Below are positions 9,001-17,400 of a stretch of 31,776 nucleotides of DNA, in pieces; positions within the stretch are counted from its first letter, which is position 1, and every line of letters begins with the position of its first letter. The stretch comes from a virus. The position numbers and the translations under genes were made by a program. Location of the stretch: the IMG/VR virus record IMGVR_UViG_3300032265_002636, positions 1 through 31,776 of that record. One strand, given 5' to 3'. The notes under the pieces were generated by a model, which searched no databases, had not been told where the DNA came from, and saw only the letters and a list, made by a program, of their open reading frames with translations.

Positions 9001-12000
9001 CAACCTGGTGAACCGATAAAAATATCTGTATTATTTGCAGAAATTTTTACTGTTTCACCATAGTTGCTGCCTGATTGAATTGTATCTGTGCTAAGCACTG
9101 CAACTTGTGCAAATTGATTTGTTTCAACATTTACAATAGCATCAATTGATGGGTAACTACTTAAAGTGACAGCATTATTTCCAAAATCAAAAATAGCGCC
9201 ACTATCAAGAATGCCATCTACATGCACAACAGGAAAAGATGTTAGATATTGTGTGGTAAGCGTAGAGCTGTTTGCAAATGCATTGCTTAATTGAAAATTG
9301 TTTACCGAACCATTAGCTATTAAATTTTCAACTGTTCTTTCGTAAACATATGATAAACCACTATTAACAACTCCACTATTTGATACAACACTATTTGGAG
9401 CACCAATAACAACTTCTCTACCATTATTGTTAGTATTAACGTAAAAACCAAAACCGCTAGCTTGAGAATCACTTGTTTTTATTACATTTACTTTTCTAAA
9501 ATATGGTTCATATACAAGACTTATGTTAGCGTTAAGTTCTGGCGCTGTATAAAATGCTACATTATCAAAACCAGGATCACGATAATAGTCTAAATCTGGA
9601 ACCTGTAACACGCCATTTATATAAACTTTAATATCTTGTGGAGCTAATCCTTGACCTAGTGCAGTAGTAGGATATGTAAATGTCTTACTATTTCCATCAC
9701 CAAATCTTAAACTGGTGCTTGGCACAACATTTGCGTATTGATAAACAAAAACTTGATTACCATTAGGTTCTCCGACATAAAGCCAGTTACCATCACTGCT
9801 CATAGAAAAACTAGTAGCAAATTTAGAACCAGGCACAAGAACACTGTAAACAGAAACATTACTATTTGGAGCAAGTGTTACACCAGCAACAGCTAGATTT
9901 GTAGTTATACCAAAATAGTTAAATTGTGAATTTGTGCCAATATTTGCAATTTTAGTTCCAGTTGGAATATCAGCACCACCAATACCCATACCAACAGCAA
10001 AGTTTGATAAACTTGTAGTATTGGAAAATAATACATATGCGTTACTTTGTGATATACCAGCAGTTTTAATATTAGCGTTGTCATAATGTATAATTTGTGT
10101 AACAGCAATTGCTTGGCTATTTGCGGTGGCAATATAAACACTGCCATAATTTTGTCCAGCTGCTCCTATTGCTGCTATATTGTTATCATTGATATCTACT
10201 ACAGATCCAAAACCTTGTATACGAGAATCAGGATATAGACTAGCTACTTCTTGCCAAATATTTTTTTGATTTTTTCCATAAACAAAAACTTGACCAGTAT
10301 TGTTTTTGTTGCTTGCTCCTACTATAGCTACATTTTGATTTTTATTAATTTTTATGCTTGTGCCAAAATTATCTGCATTAGTTGTATAAATTGGACTTTT
10401 AGTTTCATAAAGTGGATAATTTGGCGTATTTTGTAGAACTTGATAACCGCTTGGACCATTATCAATATAAACAATCTCACCACTTTGCCAACCACGAGCA
10501 GGTATAAATTTTCCAAAATCTCTAACTGTTGTATAACGAACATTTATTAATTTAAATACTTGAGAACGCAATACACCAGCAGATACGTTAGTATTATTAG
10601 TTACTTTTACACTAAAAACATTTGAGCCTGTGCGACTCACACGATAAAATCCACTTAAATCTGTTACATTAGAACTACCACTATAGCTTATCTTTGCTCC
10701 CTTCAACATTACATAATCAAGAACAGCAAAACCATGCGGTATATTTGTTGTAAAGGTTAATTCTGTTGGGCTTGTTTGATTTACATTTGTTACATAAACA
10801 ATATCAGTTTGTGTTAAACGATACACTCCCCATTGGTTATTGCTATCAGCAGCAATCCATATTTTACTACCTTCACCTAACACCGTGTTTAATCCACTTA
10901 TATTAAAAATTTTGCTTATATCATAAGTGGTAAGTGCAACATCGCTTGTATTTACTGGACCTGCATAAGGCACAATTTGATTACTGTTTTCTGTTTTTGC
11001 GAATAAATCTGTGCGATAATTATTAGGTGCAAGTAGCAAGTTTTGTGGTTTAATACTATTGTATACAGAATTTGGTGCATCATTCTTGCCAATAAACTCA
11101 AATAAGTATTGATTGTTTATAGCTATACTATTACCTATAGCAAACTCAAGTTTTTCGTAGTTTGTTGTGCCGCCATAATTACCTAGTTTTAATGCCCATT
11201 GTTCAACCAAGCTAATATCACTATCAATTCGATTTTGTTTATTGCGTAAAAAAGCATTGACTACTGCTTGTGTGCCTTTTTGAGCGATCATTCCCAAATA
11301 AAATTTATATTGAGATGTTCTATCTATACCTAAATCGGTAAGATACTGACGATCTTGAAAACCTGTAGCATGTTTGCTTTGAATATCAGCACTAGTATTC
11401 AAATCTGCTTCATCTACATTATAAAAATTAGCAAATTGAGCTGCACCGCTAGCCATGTTTTGTATTAATTGCTTGCTAAGCAATTTGCCACTTATTTCAT
11501 ACCAATCAGTAGCTACAAATTTTGGCTTACCTGGTATAAAATTTTGTGCAGCATAATATTTGTTTTTATAAAGAACAATATCTCCAGTATAATAATCAGT
11601 ATAACTATACCAAATATCAATATCACTATAATTAATTAAAAAACCAGGTGCATAAAAGCTACCATTCCAACCCTGTGTTTTTGTGCCATCAATACGCAAA
11701 CGATACTGACGACTACCTACTTGTTCATCATATAAAATATCATTAAAGACAGTATTATTATCAAAAATAATAGTATGTTCATATTGAACAACAATTATGT
11801 CAAGTAAATGTATACCTTTTTGCGTGTCTTTTAATTCAACGTTAAAAGTATTATCATCACGAAATACACGATAATCACGACCAGTTAACACAGCACCATC
11901 ACTGTTTATAATCTTTGTACGATTATGATCATTGGTTATTGTGTCAACTATGCCATACTGACTGCTAAATGATATATTTGTGCCAGCTGGTGTTAGCGAG

Positions 12001-15000
12001 ATTACAGTATTACTGCCCCACTCTTGCAAATTCCAAAATAAAAATTCTTTTGCTGCTAATGTCCAATCACTAACAGTAGCATTATCAGATAGTGTATTAT
12101 TAAAAATAAAACCAAGATTTGTTAGATATCTTCCATAACTAATTAAAAAGTCAACAACTTGCTGTTGAGTTGCAAATATTGTACCATATGGAAAACTGAC
12201 AACAGTATTCTGTGCATCTTTGTAAATTACTGCACTTGCAGTTGATACTGTAATACCATAATTGTTAGAATTGATAATGCTAGGTATAGCTAAAAAATAT
12301 GGGCGTTCTTTATCAAAACCACTGATTTGATAACCAGTATTTGTTTTTTGCACAACAACTGCGCTATATACTGCTCGTGATACAGGCGCACTTTTAGTAA
12401 CTTTAATTTGATAATTTTCTTGAGGAATTAAAACGCTAGTATTTGTGCTTTGTGGACTAACCTGATCAGCAACTACTGTAATATAACTTTTATCGGTATA
12501 GCCACTTAATTTGTAAACAAGGTTAAATGTGCTATTATTAGCAACATCAATCCAATTACGTTGCACGTCTAAATTATTAGCAACCAATAGCTCTCTGATA
12601 AAAACATTTAAACCAGGCACATATTGATCAGCACCTGTAATATCATAGCTAAACACACGATTATTATTTTTGATGTTAATAATTTGATTCAAGCTACTAT
12701 TATACACTACGTCACGAGTGTTATACTTTAATGCGCAATATTCTGCTGGTCTTGCTAAGCACCACGCAACTTGAACTGCAAATGGATATGCACTGCTGCG
12801 ACGCCATGTTGTTTCTGCTGGACTTTGATCGCCTACACGCCATGCACCAGTAGCAGAATTTGCATCGAAACTTTGCAAAATAGTAATATTTGGAGGTAAT
12901 AAATTACCATGTTCATCAGTTGGTAAAATACGACTTAAACCTGGTCTGCTATAACGATAATTGATATAACTTTTATCTGGAGCACCGTTATAAACTAGAC
13001 CTAATTCTAAATCATTCCAAAGAGTAGTGTTTTGATTACTATATGGTGCAGGTCCATATTTGTTTTCCCACCAATACGGTTCGCTAGTAAAACCAATCAT
13101 TTCCCATGGGGCAGTATGTGGACGATCTGTATCATAAAAATAATTATAAATTCCACGCCAGTATCCAGGAACATTGTCGTTAAAAATTTTATCAATACCA
13201 CTACTGTAATTTAAACTGAATAAATTATTATTACTTGTGTTATTGGTAAAAATATCAACATTATTTTGAGTGCTCCAAGATAAAAAGCTGCTGCTTAACA
13301 GCTGTGTCCACTCTGCAAAACTATAATCAGTTTTGCGAAAAGCACCAGGTTGAACGCTTACTAAATCATAATCTGAATTGTTTTGATATTCTACCGCAAT
13401 ATTATTGTAAACACGAGTTTCATATTCTAGTAGAATATAATCTCTATAGTCTCCATATGCAAGATTAAAACTACCATCATGACCAATTACAAAAGTTTGT
13501 GGACCACTAGAATATGTGTTGTCTATAATAATTTGTGGTTTAAAAGCTGGATATAAACCTAGCTTAGATGGAGTTGGTGGCACATTGCAACCAAGTGTGC
13601 TTGCATATTCATAGATATCTATTTGATCCAAACGTGAAATTTTTAAATTAGGACTTAAAAATATATTGACACTGCCAATACTATAATCAAGATCACGAAC
13701 AAGAAGTTTACCATTTAAATAAACTAATACAGCGTTATAACTACTACTTTTTTTAGAAAAGTTGTTTACAAGGCTATAATTTCTATAGGTAGTATCCTGA
13801 ACCGTATATGTATTTTTTATATAGTTATTTCCACCAGCTATCATATCGCTGTAATAAAAATTATTTGTGGTATTTGCAATTAAATTAAAATTTGCTAAAA
13901 TTGTATCTAAACAAGATCTATAATCTGCAGTATTTGTAAATTGATATGAATTTATAAAATCTAATAATTGATTTTTAAAATTTTGGTAACTTTGACTTGC
14001 AAAATTAATTGCACGAATAGGATCTACATCTGGATTACTGAACAATAGTGCTGCTGGACGCATACTAGCACTATGTTGTAATAATTTACCACCTATGTTA
14101 TTAAAGTTGATATCACGAAAATTATTACTGCCAGCTGGTTGACCTACCAAATCTAAACTATTATTGCCAATTTCAATTAAATGGTTTCTAACCTGACCTA
14201 ATGTAATACTTGTAAATTCAGTATTATCACTGTTATTTGTAAGATTTCTTGGCATAGTATATAACTGTCCATAGTTTGAACTTGTGCCATTAATTTCTAC
14301 AAATAATCTATCACCAGAATTTAAATTATTATTTAAATTTAAAATAGTTGATGTTTGTGTATTAGTAATGCTATAAGAACTTGGTGCTTGTAGTTCACCA
14401 TTTATTTTTACAAATAAATTTCTTTCATATAAACTATTATTAAAAATTACACCTAAATCAAAATTATTATAACTTACTTCTGTTGCAGTAAATGTTTTTG
14501 TAATATGTTGCTTGGTTTTATCACTAACTTGAGACCAACCATTTGCAAATGTATAATTATTCCAACCTTTTATTTTTGCAGCATAACCAATATTAATGTG
14601 GGCGACAGTATCTGTTTGATTAAAATTATAACTGAAAGTATCGCTAATATAGTAGTTTGAAAAAACAATATCACCTAAATTGCCAATACTTTGATATTTT
14701 AAACTAAAACCAAGTTCACTATCACGTGAACCACTGCTTATTGCATAACCAAAAAGTTGACTACCTGAAAAATTACTGCTTTGATATGCAGTTAAGTCAC
14801 TAAGTAGAAAACCATTATTATCAACAATATCAAATAATGGAAATTGTGGTCTACTATTTCGAATTTGTGCCGTATTCCATTTTCCATCTACATAATAGAA
14901 CATATTTCCTTGATTTTTTATTCCATCTAGTGCAACAACACCATCACCATTTTGCACGGTTTTATATGGCAGCAATTTAATTTGATCGGCAGAATTATTA

Positions 15001-17396
15001 AATGAAATATAAGTGCCGCTAGGTATATCTGCTGTTAGATTATTGCTTAATACAACAAAATTATTTACTTGATCAATTTTAATAATTGTTGTATTTGCTG
15101 GTATACCATTACCAATGGCTGCTTGGCTAATTTGTAAATTATTAGTGTCATTTATATAAAGTATGTTAGTGCCTGCTGCGCTAAAAGCATAATTTATAAC
15201 ATTATATGTATTAGGACTTCTTGTCTTTACTGTTTCTACTTTATAAATTGTTTTACGAACTGCTGGATCAGCGTCATTTTTAAATAACACAGTAAAACCA
15301 GATTGTAATTGTATACCATCTGTTATAAACTTTCCACCACTTTGAAGAGCATAATTGTTAAAGCCTTCAATTTGAGAAAAGGCATTAGTTATTGAACTAT
15401 CAACAACTGTTACTGGACCCATAAATGAAGTGCCATGATTAAACAATTTTAAATCAGGTAAAAATTCTACAATAGGTCTTTTAGCCTGATAGTTTGCATC
15501 AAAAACAAATGTTTGATTTGATATATCTGCAGCATACTGCAATACGTCACGATGAAACCAACGATTATTGCGGCTCCAGCTATTTCCATCAACACTGCTT
15601 CGATTAATTGAAATATAATCTTTTTGTGTAGGACTATTGTTGTTGCCATCATAACCACCGCCATCATATCCATCACCATTTCCAAAAAAACCACCACTTG
15701 CTGCATTAATATTTTCTGGTGTTACTAAATCTTGAAATGGCACAAGCCTAATAGCACTGCCAACTCCTTCAACAATATATTCATTGCCATAATAACTACT
15801 TGGTGATATTAAACCAGTAAATTTAACTTTAAGCCCACTTGTAAACTGAACACCATTTGGACTTTTATATTGATCTCTTCCTATAATAGTGTTTATATCA
15901 AGAACACTAGCAGGATCAGGATCAATAAGCAAAATTTCACCATATATATTTGGATTTACAGCATCTACATAATATAAAGTATCTGATAGTGCACTTAGCG
16001 TTGGAAACTGATGAAAATATCCACTGCTATCCTTATAACAAAAAGTATGTCCATATTGTAAACCTTGTGTTACAAAAACTTTTATATTACTTGGCCAATC
16101 TCTAATATAAGTCAATTTCATATTTCTATAATTTGGATTATCAATGGTATTATAGAATGTAATAGTACTATTAGTTACGCTTGTTATGGGAGCGCTACTT
16201 AAAGTAATAATATTTCCACTTATTGCAGTGATATATGTGTTTGATAGCAATACACCAGGCGCAGATACCACATCATTTATTGCAAGCATACTTGTGTCTG
16301 GTACAGTAATAGTATAAACATCTTTAGTTATGTCTACTTGTTGTTGTTTTATTTGTGTAGAAGGCAGTTGTGAAATGTTATCAACATTAAGTTGCCAGAT
16401 TCCACCTCGTTGTGTTTTATCTATATTGTCCCATGTATCGTTATAAGGAACATTAATATAGATGTATTTGCCGTCAAATGCACGCACTCCATCAAAACTA
16501 TTTGTTTGTATAAATGTGTCATAATTGATACCTTGTATTTTGTTATAAGGTATGTCTACAATCATATCTATATCGGGTATAGCTGGCAAATTTATTAATT
16601 TATCTTGTGCTGTTTTTTGTGGAACGTTAAAAGTTATTGACCCATAGTCATTGCCATTACCAACAACCCCTAGAACATCACGTGTAGAAATATTATTTTG
16701 AATTTGCGATACACCACTTGTGCCGATTTCTGTTTGTATATAAAATGGAAAACCATTTTGACCAACATGAAAATTATATTGACCACCACGAACTAATGTT
16801 ATTGTAGGGTTTATTACGCTTCCATAGCCATCTACCTGATATCCACTGCGTCCTAGTGCAGCGCTATTTTTCTCAGTTTGCTCAAGTGTGCTATAGCTTG
16901 ATCTATGAAAGTAAAAATCATTTTTAATTGGTGAACCACTTGCAGTAACATCTAGCGTCAATGGACCTTTTGGAACCCAATAATACTGTCTGTAATTTGT
17001 TAATTTGTCAAGATCTATGAAACCATTGTAGTTATAATAACGATTTGTAAATAATCTTTGATGATTATTGTTAATACCACCATCACTTGCAATTTGGTTT
17101 AATAAATCTACATAATTATATACATTTGAAATTTTGTATGTATTACTGTTAATAGCTCTTTTTTTTATTACTATGCCAGGTTCTAATTGGTAAAACTGAG
17201 AATATGCATCATTTTCTGAAATATAATAATCTGTTTTTTTAAAAACACTGCTTTGATCTTGTTGACCGATGTAACCATAAATCTTTTTTAATTGTGGTTC
17301 TTGAATCAACTGATCTAATGTAGCATTTAGAAAACGATTATTGCTACTAGTTTGAAAAATTTGTGGTAAAAATTTATTACTTTTACGTTTTGCCAT
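3060..17396 (-). CDS. Giant baseplate/tail structural protein (4778 aa)
   Basis: One uninterrupted frame encoding about 525 kDa (estimated at 110 Da per residue). It sits just after gp6, where T4 has gp7, so a wedge-associated baseplate role is inferred. I recognise segments of a large virion protein family of marine and jumbo myoviruses: N-terminal F-L-P-Q-I-F-Q-T (9-16), an S-I-N-R-S-S-V-D block near 600, W-E-M-I-G-F near 1430, a T-S-F-V-D-I-Y-H-R-I-R block (about 3600-3655), and a G-M-A-G-R-N-L-S-Q-L-M block (about 3910-3940). Between about 2340 and 3045 lie seven FG-GAP-like beta-propeller blades with inserted modules. Carbohydrate-binding-like units occur near 1929-1969, 3803-3878 and 4603-4643. 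A Gly-rich G-D-G-T-G-A-T-A repeat lies near 3720-3790. Many V-x-I-N-G-x-L-Q beta-sandwich units are scattered along the chain. The ATG has AGGA 10 nt upstream inside the end of gp6. No frameshift or membrane segment is seen. Confidence 0.85.
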   Translation of the reverse strand: MAKRKSNKFLPQIFQTSSNNRFLNATLDQLIQEPQLKKIYGYIGQQDQSSVFKKTDYYISENDAYSQFYQLEPGIVIKKRAINSNTYKISNVYNYVDLLNQIASDGGINNNHQRLFTNRYYNYNGFIDLDKLTNYRQYYWVPKGPLTLDVTASGSPIKNDFYFHRSSYSTLEQTEKNSAALGRSGYQVDGYGSVINPTITLVRGGQYNFHVGQNGFPFYIQTEIGTSGVSQIQNNISTRDVLGVVGNGNDYGSITFNVPQKTAQDKLINLPAIPDIDMIVDIPYNKIQGINYDTFIQTNSFDGVRAFDGKYIYINVPYNDTWDNIDKTQRGGIWQLNVDNISQLPSTQIKQQQVDITKDVYTITVPDTSMLAINDVVSAPGVLLSNTYITAISGNIITLSSAPITSVTNSTITFYNTIDNPNYRNMKLTYIRDWPSNIKVFVTQGLQYGHTFCYKDSSGYFHQFPTLSALSDTLYYVDAVNPNIYGEILLIDPDPASVLDINTIIGRDQYKSPNGVQFTSGLKVKFTGLISPSSYYGNEYIVEGVGSAIRLVPFQDLVTPENINAASGGFFGNGDGYDGGGYDGNNNSPTQKDYISINRSSVDGNSWSRNNRWFHRDVLQYAADISNQTFVFDANYQAKRPIVEFLPDLKLFNHGTSFMGPVTVVDSSITNAFSQIEGFNNYALQSGGKFITDGIQLQSGFTVLFKNDADPAVRKTIYKVETVKTRSPNTYNVINYAFSAAGTNILYINDTNNLQISQAAIGNGIPANTTIIKIDQVNNFVVLSNNLTADIPSGTYISFNNSADQIKLLPYKTVQNGDGVVALDGIKNQGNMFYYVDGKWNTAQIRNSRPQFPLFDIVDNNGFLLSDLTAYQSSNFSGSQLFGYAISSGSRDSELGFSLKYQSIGNLGDIVFSNYYISDTFSYNFNQTDTVAHINIGYAAKIKGWNNYTFANGWSQVSDKTKQHITKTFTATEVSYNNFDLGVIFNNSLYERNLFVKINGELQAPSSYSITNTQTSTILNLNNNLNSGDRLFVEINGTSSNYGQLYTMPRNLTNNSDNTEFTSITLGQVRNHLIEIGNNSLDLVGQPAGSNNFRDINFNNIGGKLLQHSASMRPAALLFSNPDVDPIRAINFASQSYQNFKNQLLDFINSYQFTNTADYRSCLDTILANFNLIANTTNNFYYSDMIAGGNNYIKNTYTVQDTTYRNYSLVNNFSKKSSSYNAVLVYLNGKLLVRDLDYSIGSVNIFLSPNLKISRLDQIDIYEYASTLGCNVPPTPSKLGLYPAFKPQIIIDNTYSSGPQTFVIGHDGSFNLAYGDYRDYILLEYETRVYNNIAVEYQNNSDYDLVSVQPGAFRKTDYSFAEWTQLLSSSFLSWSTQNNVDIFTNNTSNNNLFSLNYSSGIDKIFNDNVPGYWRGIYNYFYDTDRPHTAPWEMIGFTSEPYWWENKYGPAPYSNQNTTLWNDLELGLVYNGAPDKSYINYRYSRPGLSRILPTDEHGNLLPPNITILQSFDANSATGAWRVGDQSPAETTWRRSSAYPFAVQVAWCLARPAEYCALKYNTRDVVYNSSLNQIINIKNNNRVFSYDITGADQYVPGLNVFIRELLVANNLDVQRNWIDVANNSTFNLVYKLSGYTDKSYITVVADQVSPQSTNTSVLIPQENYQIKVTKSAPVSRAVYSAVVVQKTNTGYQISGFDKERPYFLAIPSIINSNNYGITVSTASAVIYKDAQNTVVSFPYGTIFATQQQVVDFLISYGRYLTNLGFIFNNTLSDNATVSDWTLAAKEFLFWNLQEWGSNTVISLTPAGTNISFSSQYGIVDTITNDHNRTKIINSDGAVLTGRDYRVFRDDNTFNVELKDTQKGIHLLDIIVVQYEHTIIFDNNTVFNDILYDEQVGSRQYRLRIDGTKTQGWNGSFYAPGFLINYSDIDIWYSYTDYYTGDIVLYKNKYYAAQNFIPGKPKFVATDWYEISGKLLSKQLIQNMASGAAQFANFYNVDEADLNTSADIQSKHATGFQDRQYLTDLGIDRTSQYKFYLGMIAQKGTQAVVNAFLRNKQNRIDSDISLVEQWALKLGNYGGTTNYEKLEFAIGNSIAINNQYLFEFIGKNDAPNSVYNSIKPQNLLLAPNNYRTDLFAKTENSNQIVPYAGPVNTSDVALTTYDISKIFNISGLNTVLGEGSKIWIAADSNNQWGVYRLTQTDIVYVTNVNQTSPTELTFTTNIPHGFAVLDYVMLKGAKISYSGSSNVTDLSGFYRVSRTGSNVFSVKVTNNTNVSAGVLRSQVFKLINVRYTTVRDFGKFIPARGWQSGEIVYIDNGPSGYQVLQNTPNYPLYETKSPIYTTNADNFGTSIKINKNQNVAIVGASNKNNTGQVFVYGKNQKNIWQEVASLYPDSRIQGFGSVVDINDNNIAAIGAAGQNYGSVYIATANSQAIAVTQIIHYDNANIKTAGISQSNAYVLFSNTTSLSNFAVGMGIGGADIPTGTKIANIGTNSQFNYFGITTNLAVAGVTLAPNSNVSVYSVLVPGSKFATSFSMSSDGNWLYVGEPNGNQVFVYQYANVVPSTSLRFGDGNSKTFTYPTTALGQGLAPQDIKVYINGVLQVPDLDYYRDPGFDNVAFYTAPELNANISLVYEPYFRKVNVIKTSDSQASGFGFYVNTNNNGREVVIGAPNSVVSNSGVVNSGLSYVYERTVENLIANGSVNNFQLSNAFANSSTLTTQYLTSFPVVHVDGILDSGAIFDFGNNAVTLSSYPSIDAIVNVETNQFAQVAVLSTDTIQSGSNYGETVKISANNTDIFIGSPGWNNGSRGNGSVWRYTDIPKKYGSITGTVNNFAMTAGYSIRINDYLVIFSGGSVTNTVNDINTAALPGISAAANNDGSITITSNLNTSYDKLRLRNEYGNPLEIMGIAQWKLSQVIYAPFAQDTLRFGERISLSPDSTSLVVGSTLSNTKITTTFDSSITRFDSRSTKFIDTIYRSGAAHLYQYLPAATETINDSGSYVYSTILTHNTATSLERFASGVDISKNFIMVGAPTANILNNPTGAMYIYYSKNANPVWQIIRSQPQDFDSRLIERAYIYNSTTSKLIADLPVIDLQHGYLPYSYETYLDYVVNYDPAVYSNVPSTVSFSYDRKNNWGSEHVGKLWWDTNSIKYYDNTQGSTLDKFNFWGLAFPSSSVSVYEWIESDLLPKDYAAKNLLTPPLYTVNDVYSTRVIVDPNTGYATTKYYFWVKNSSSNTFNRPSALEIQNSIAFPRNNIEPFIAVISTGAFALYNAQSQIASDTNIVIEYKNTIKPQLVHSEWTLFDDGTDLGIAAEFLTKLRDSLRGEDATGRQIPDVKLPIAQRYGTSIRPRQTVFSDNTTAKKLFIEQVNNFCLKYPINLVRKQAIESLSISEPEPLADVYATRVENITELGYLDKNIYNINDSVLVTHGISTLGGWGLYRLAVTTNNTRIWKIYRVQKYDTKAYWSYNDWYSSKFNANILPKYTLNKENEISRLSLLVGDIIYITNSYDGGWKWVLVTSTGLELLGQQNATIQFSSKLYDINVSGFGWQTSSFENIAYAADSAIEFGYIFDIIKDKLMTNEYRSDFKSLIKLMIDTISSQHLQTDWLMKTSFVDIYHRIRGLDPLPVYLPQPETIVTSFFSEIKPFHTKLKKYIAKYDNTNSIEIANTNTTDFDLQPYFNVTNLQYRSPQYGNVIDTTVLETQPVYQPWMSNHLYSIQHIDIVNRGRGYSGSTTIEIKGDGTGATAVPIIVSGEIIDIAITNGGKNYTYATAVVHGLGFGAVIIPIIGNGLPRTFDTHIKFDRYTYSNSIADWSQYTFYSVGTIIVYNNEPYKTITAHTSTNVFDFTKFLLLVIKVWYPKTSYAINDVVIYNRKSYIATANFVSSSIFDTTYLADYTGTTLDNAADRIWAYYSPKSGMAGRNLSQLMIGMEYGGVGVRGPDFNQTPGYDVLNYDKIAYDFSTSDVANVIDIYGPQAEDTIIKSDYSDSGLGLRPQDINVDGGKFFDEYSSHAPEEFVPGKIFDTLDIRVKTLPLGNGSVDIKVFTAPSNTSKYIDFAVDVTGVSFPIGGIEKFVVLDKVKGPLAEGIDYSVDWLQEQINLSYSPSANTYFYVIMLGANGLNTILDTSFFADGIRTDFEIDDCVALQIQQAYVKVNGFAVSNWNLVNKLQNGKKILAVRFDTPPNNLDYIQIHLYALALGTRAYQEIYEQTFITSSNTVYPADYTFTLSNPELYSEPLSAYSIVNLNGNDLIPPQQTYFIGDGITNTYNMTDSYVKPISSITDGEITVVVNNITQTIGIDYTVYHDTAALVPPVITFARVPLLNSKITISDSSNSDFRIFGGNTLTLNQNLVIPNNSKISVLTQGNHDAQDIYTKIFSGSTSDFDIVNTGFDTFGLDSSGFDNETNTINNNIYFNLPHAVTNINQIYITYKAPNTSGGFRLLPYKDYILVNPKRIQLDNNLNIAPTGTIVIRIFGNDTRHRTIEYRAFKDLNDNTKYYAIIPQHVAKLAADLAYDDDLIYVDNAALLQSPDPSTNTAGVVFIGGERITYGYIDLINDALGNLRRGTAGTGIRDVYSAGTIVTDASNNQEIPNSADYFIKIPDYTNLKSYSPYTTYIKNSTVQYSGKIYKALQNTRGNLPTNNNYWTIVTDFNDSKSAFISGKPVRKILAANAYTGSNLIAVNNSDNILVNQLIFSDVYGAIPDATTVTNIYKGNNTVALSANLSANITTIATGNILISNNLSFVTSILVNPGQVIKQGKLFTGIGESLQNSNTQQAIFIRNVT

Positions 17397-17400
17397 CTTA

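Noticed and set aside
3060-17396. Sequencing artefact or fused genes producing the giant frame
   Set aside because: The frame is continuous, recognisable blocks run in order from N- to C-terminus, and there are no internal ribosome sites with gene-like breaks that I can identify.
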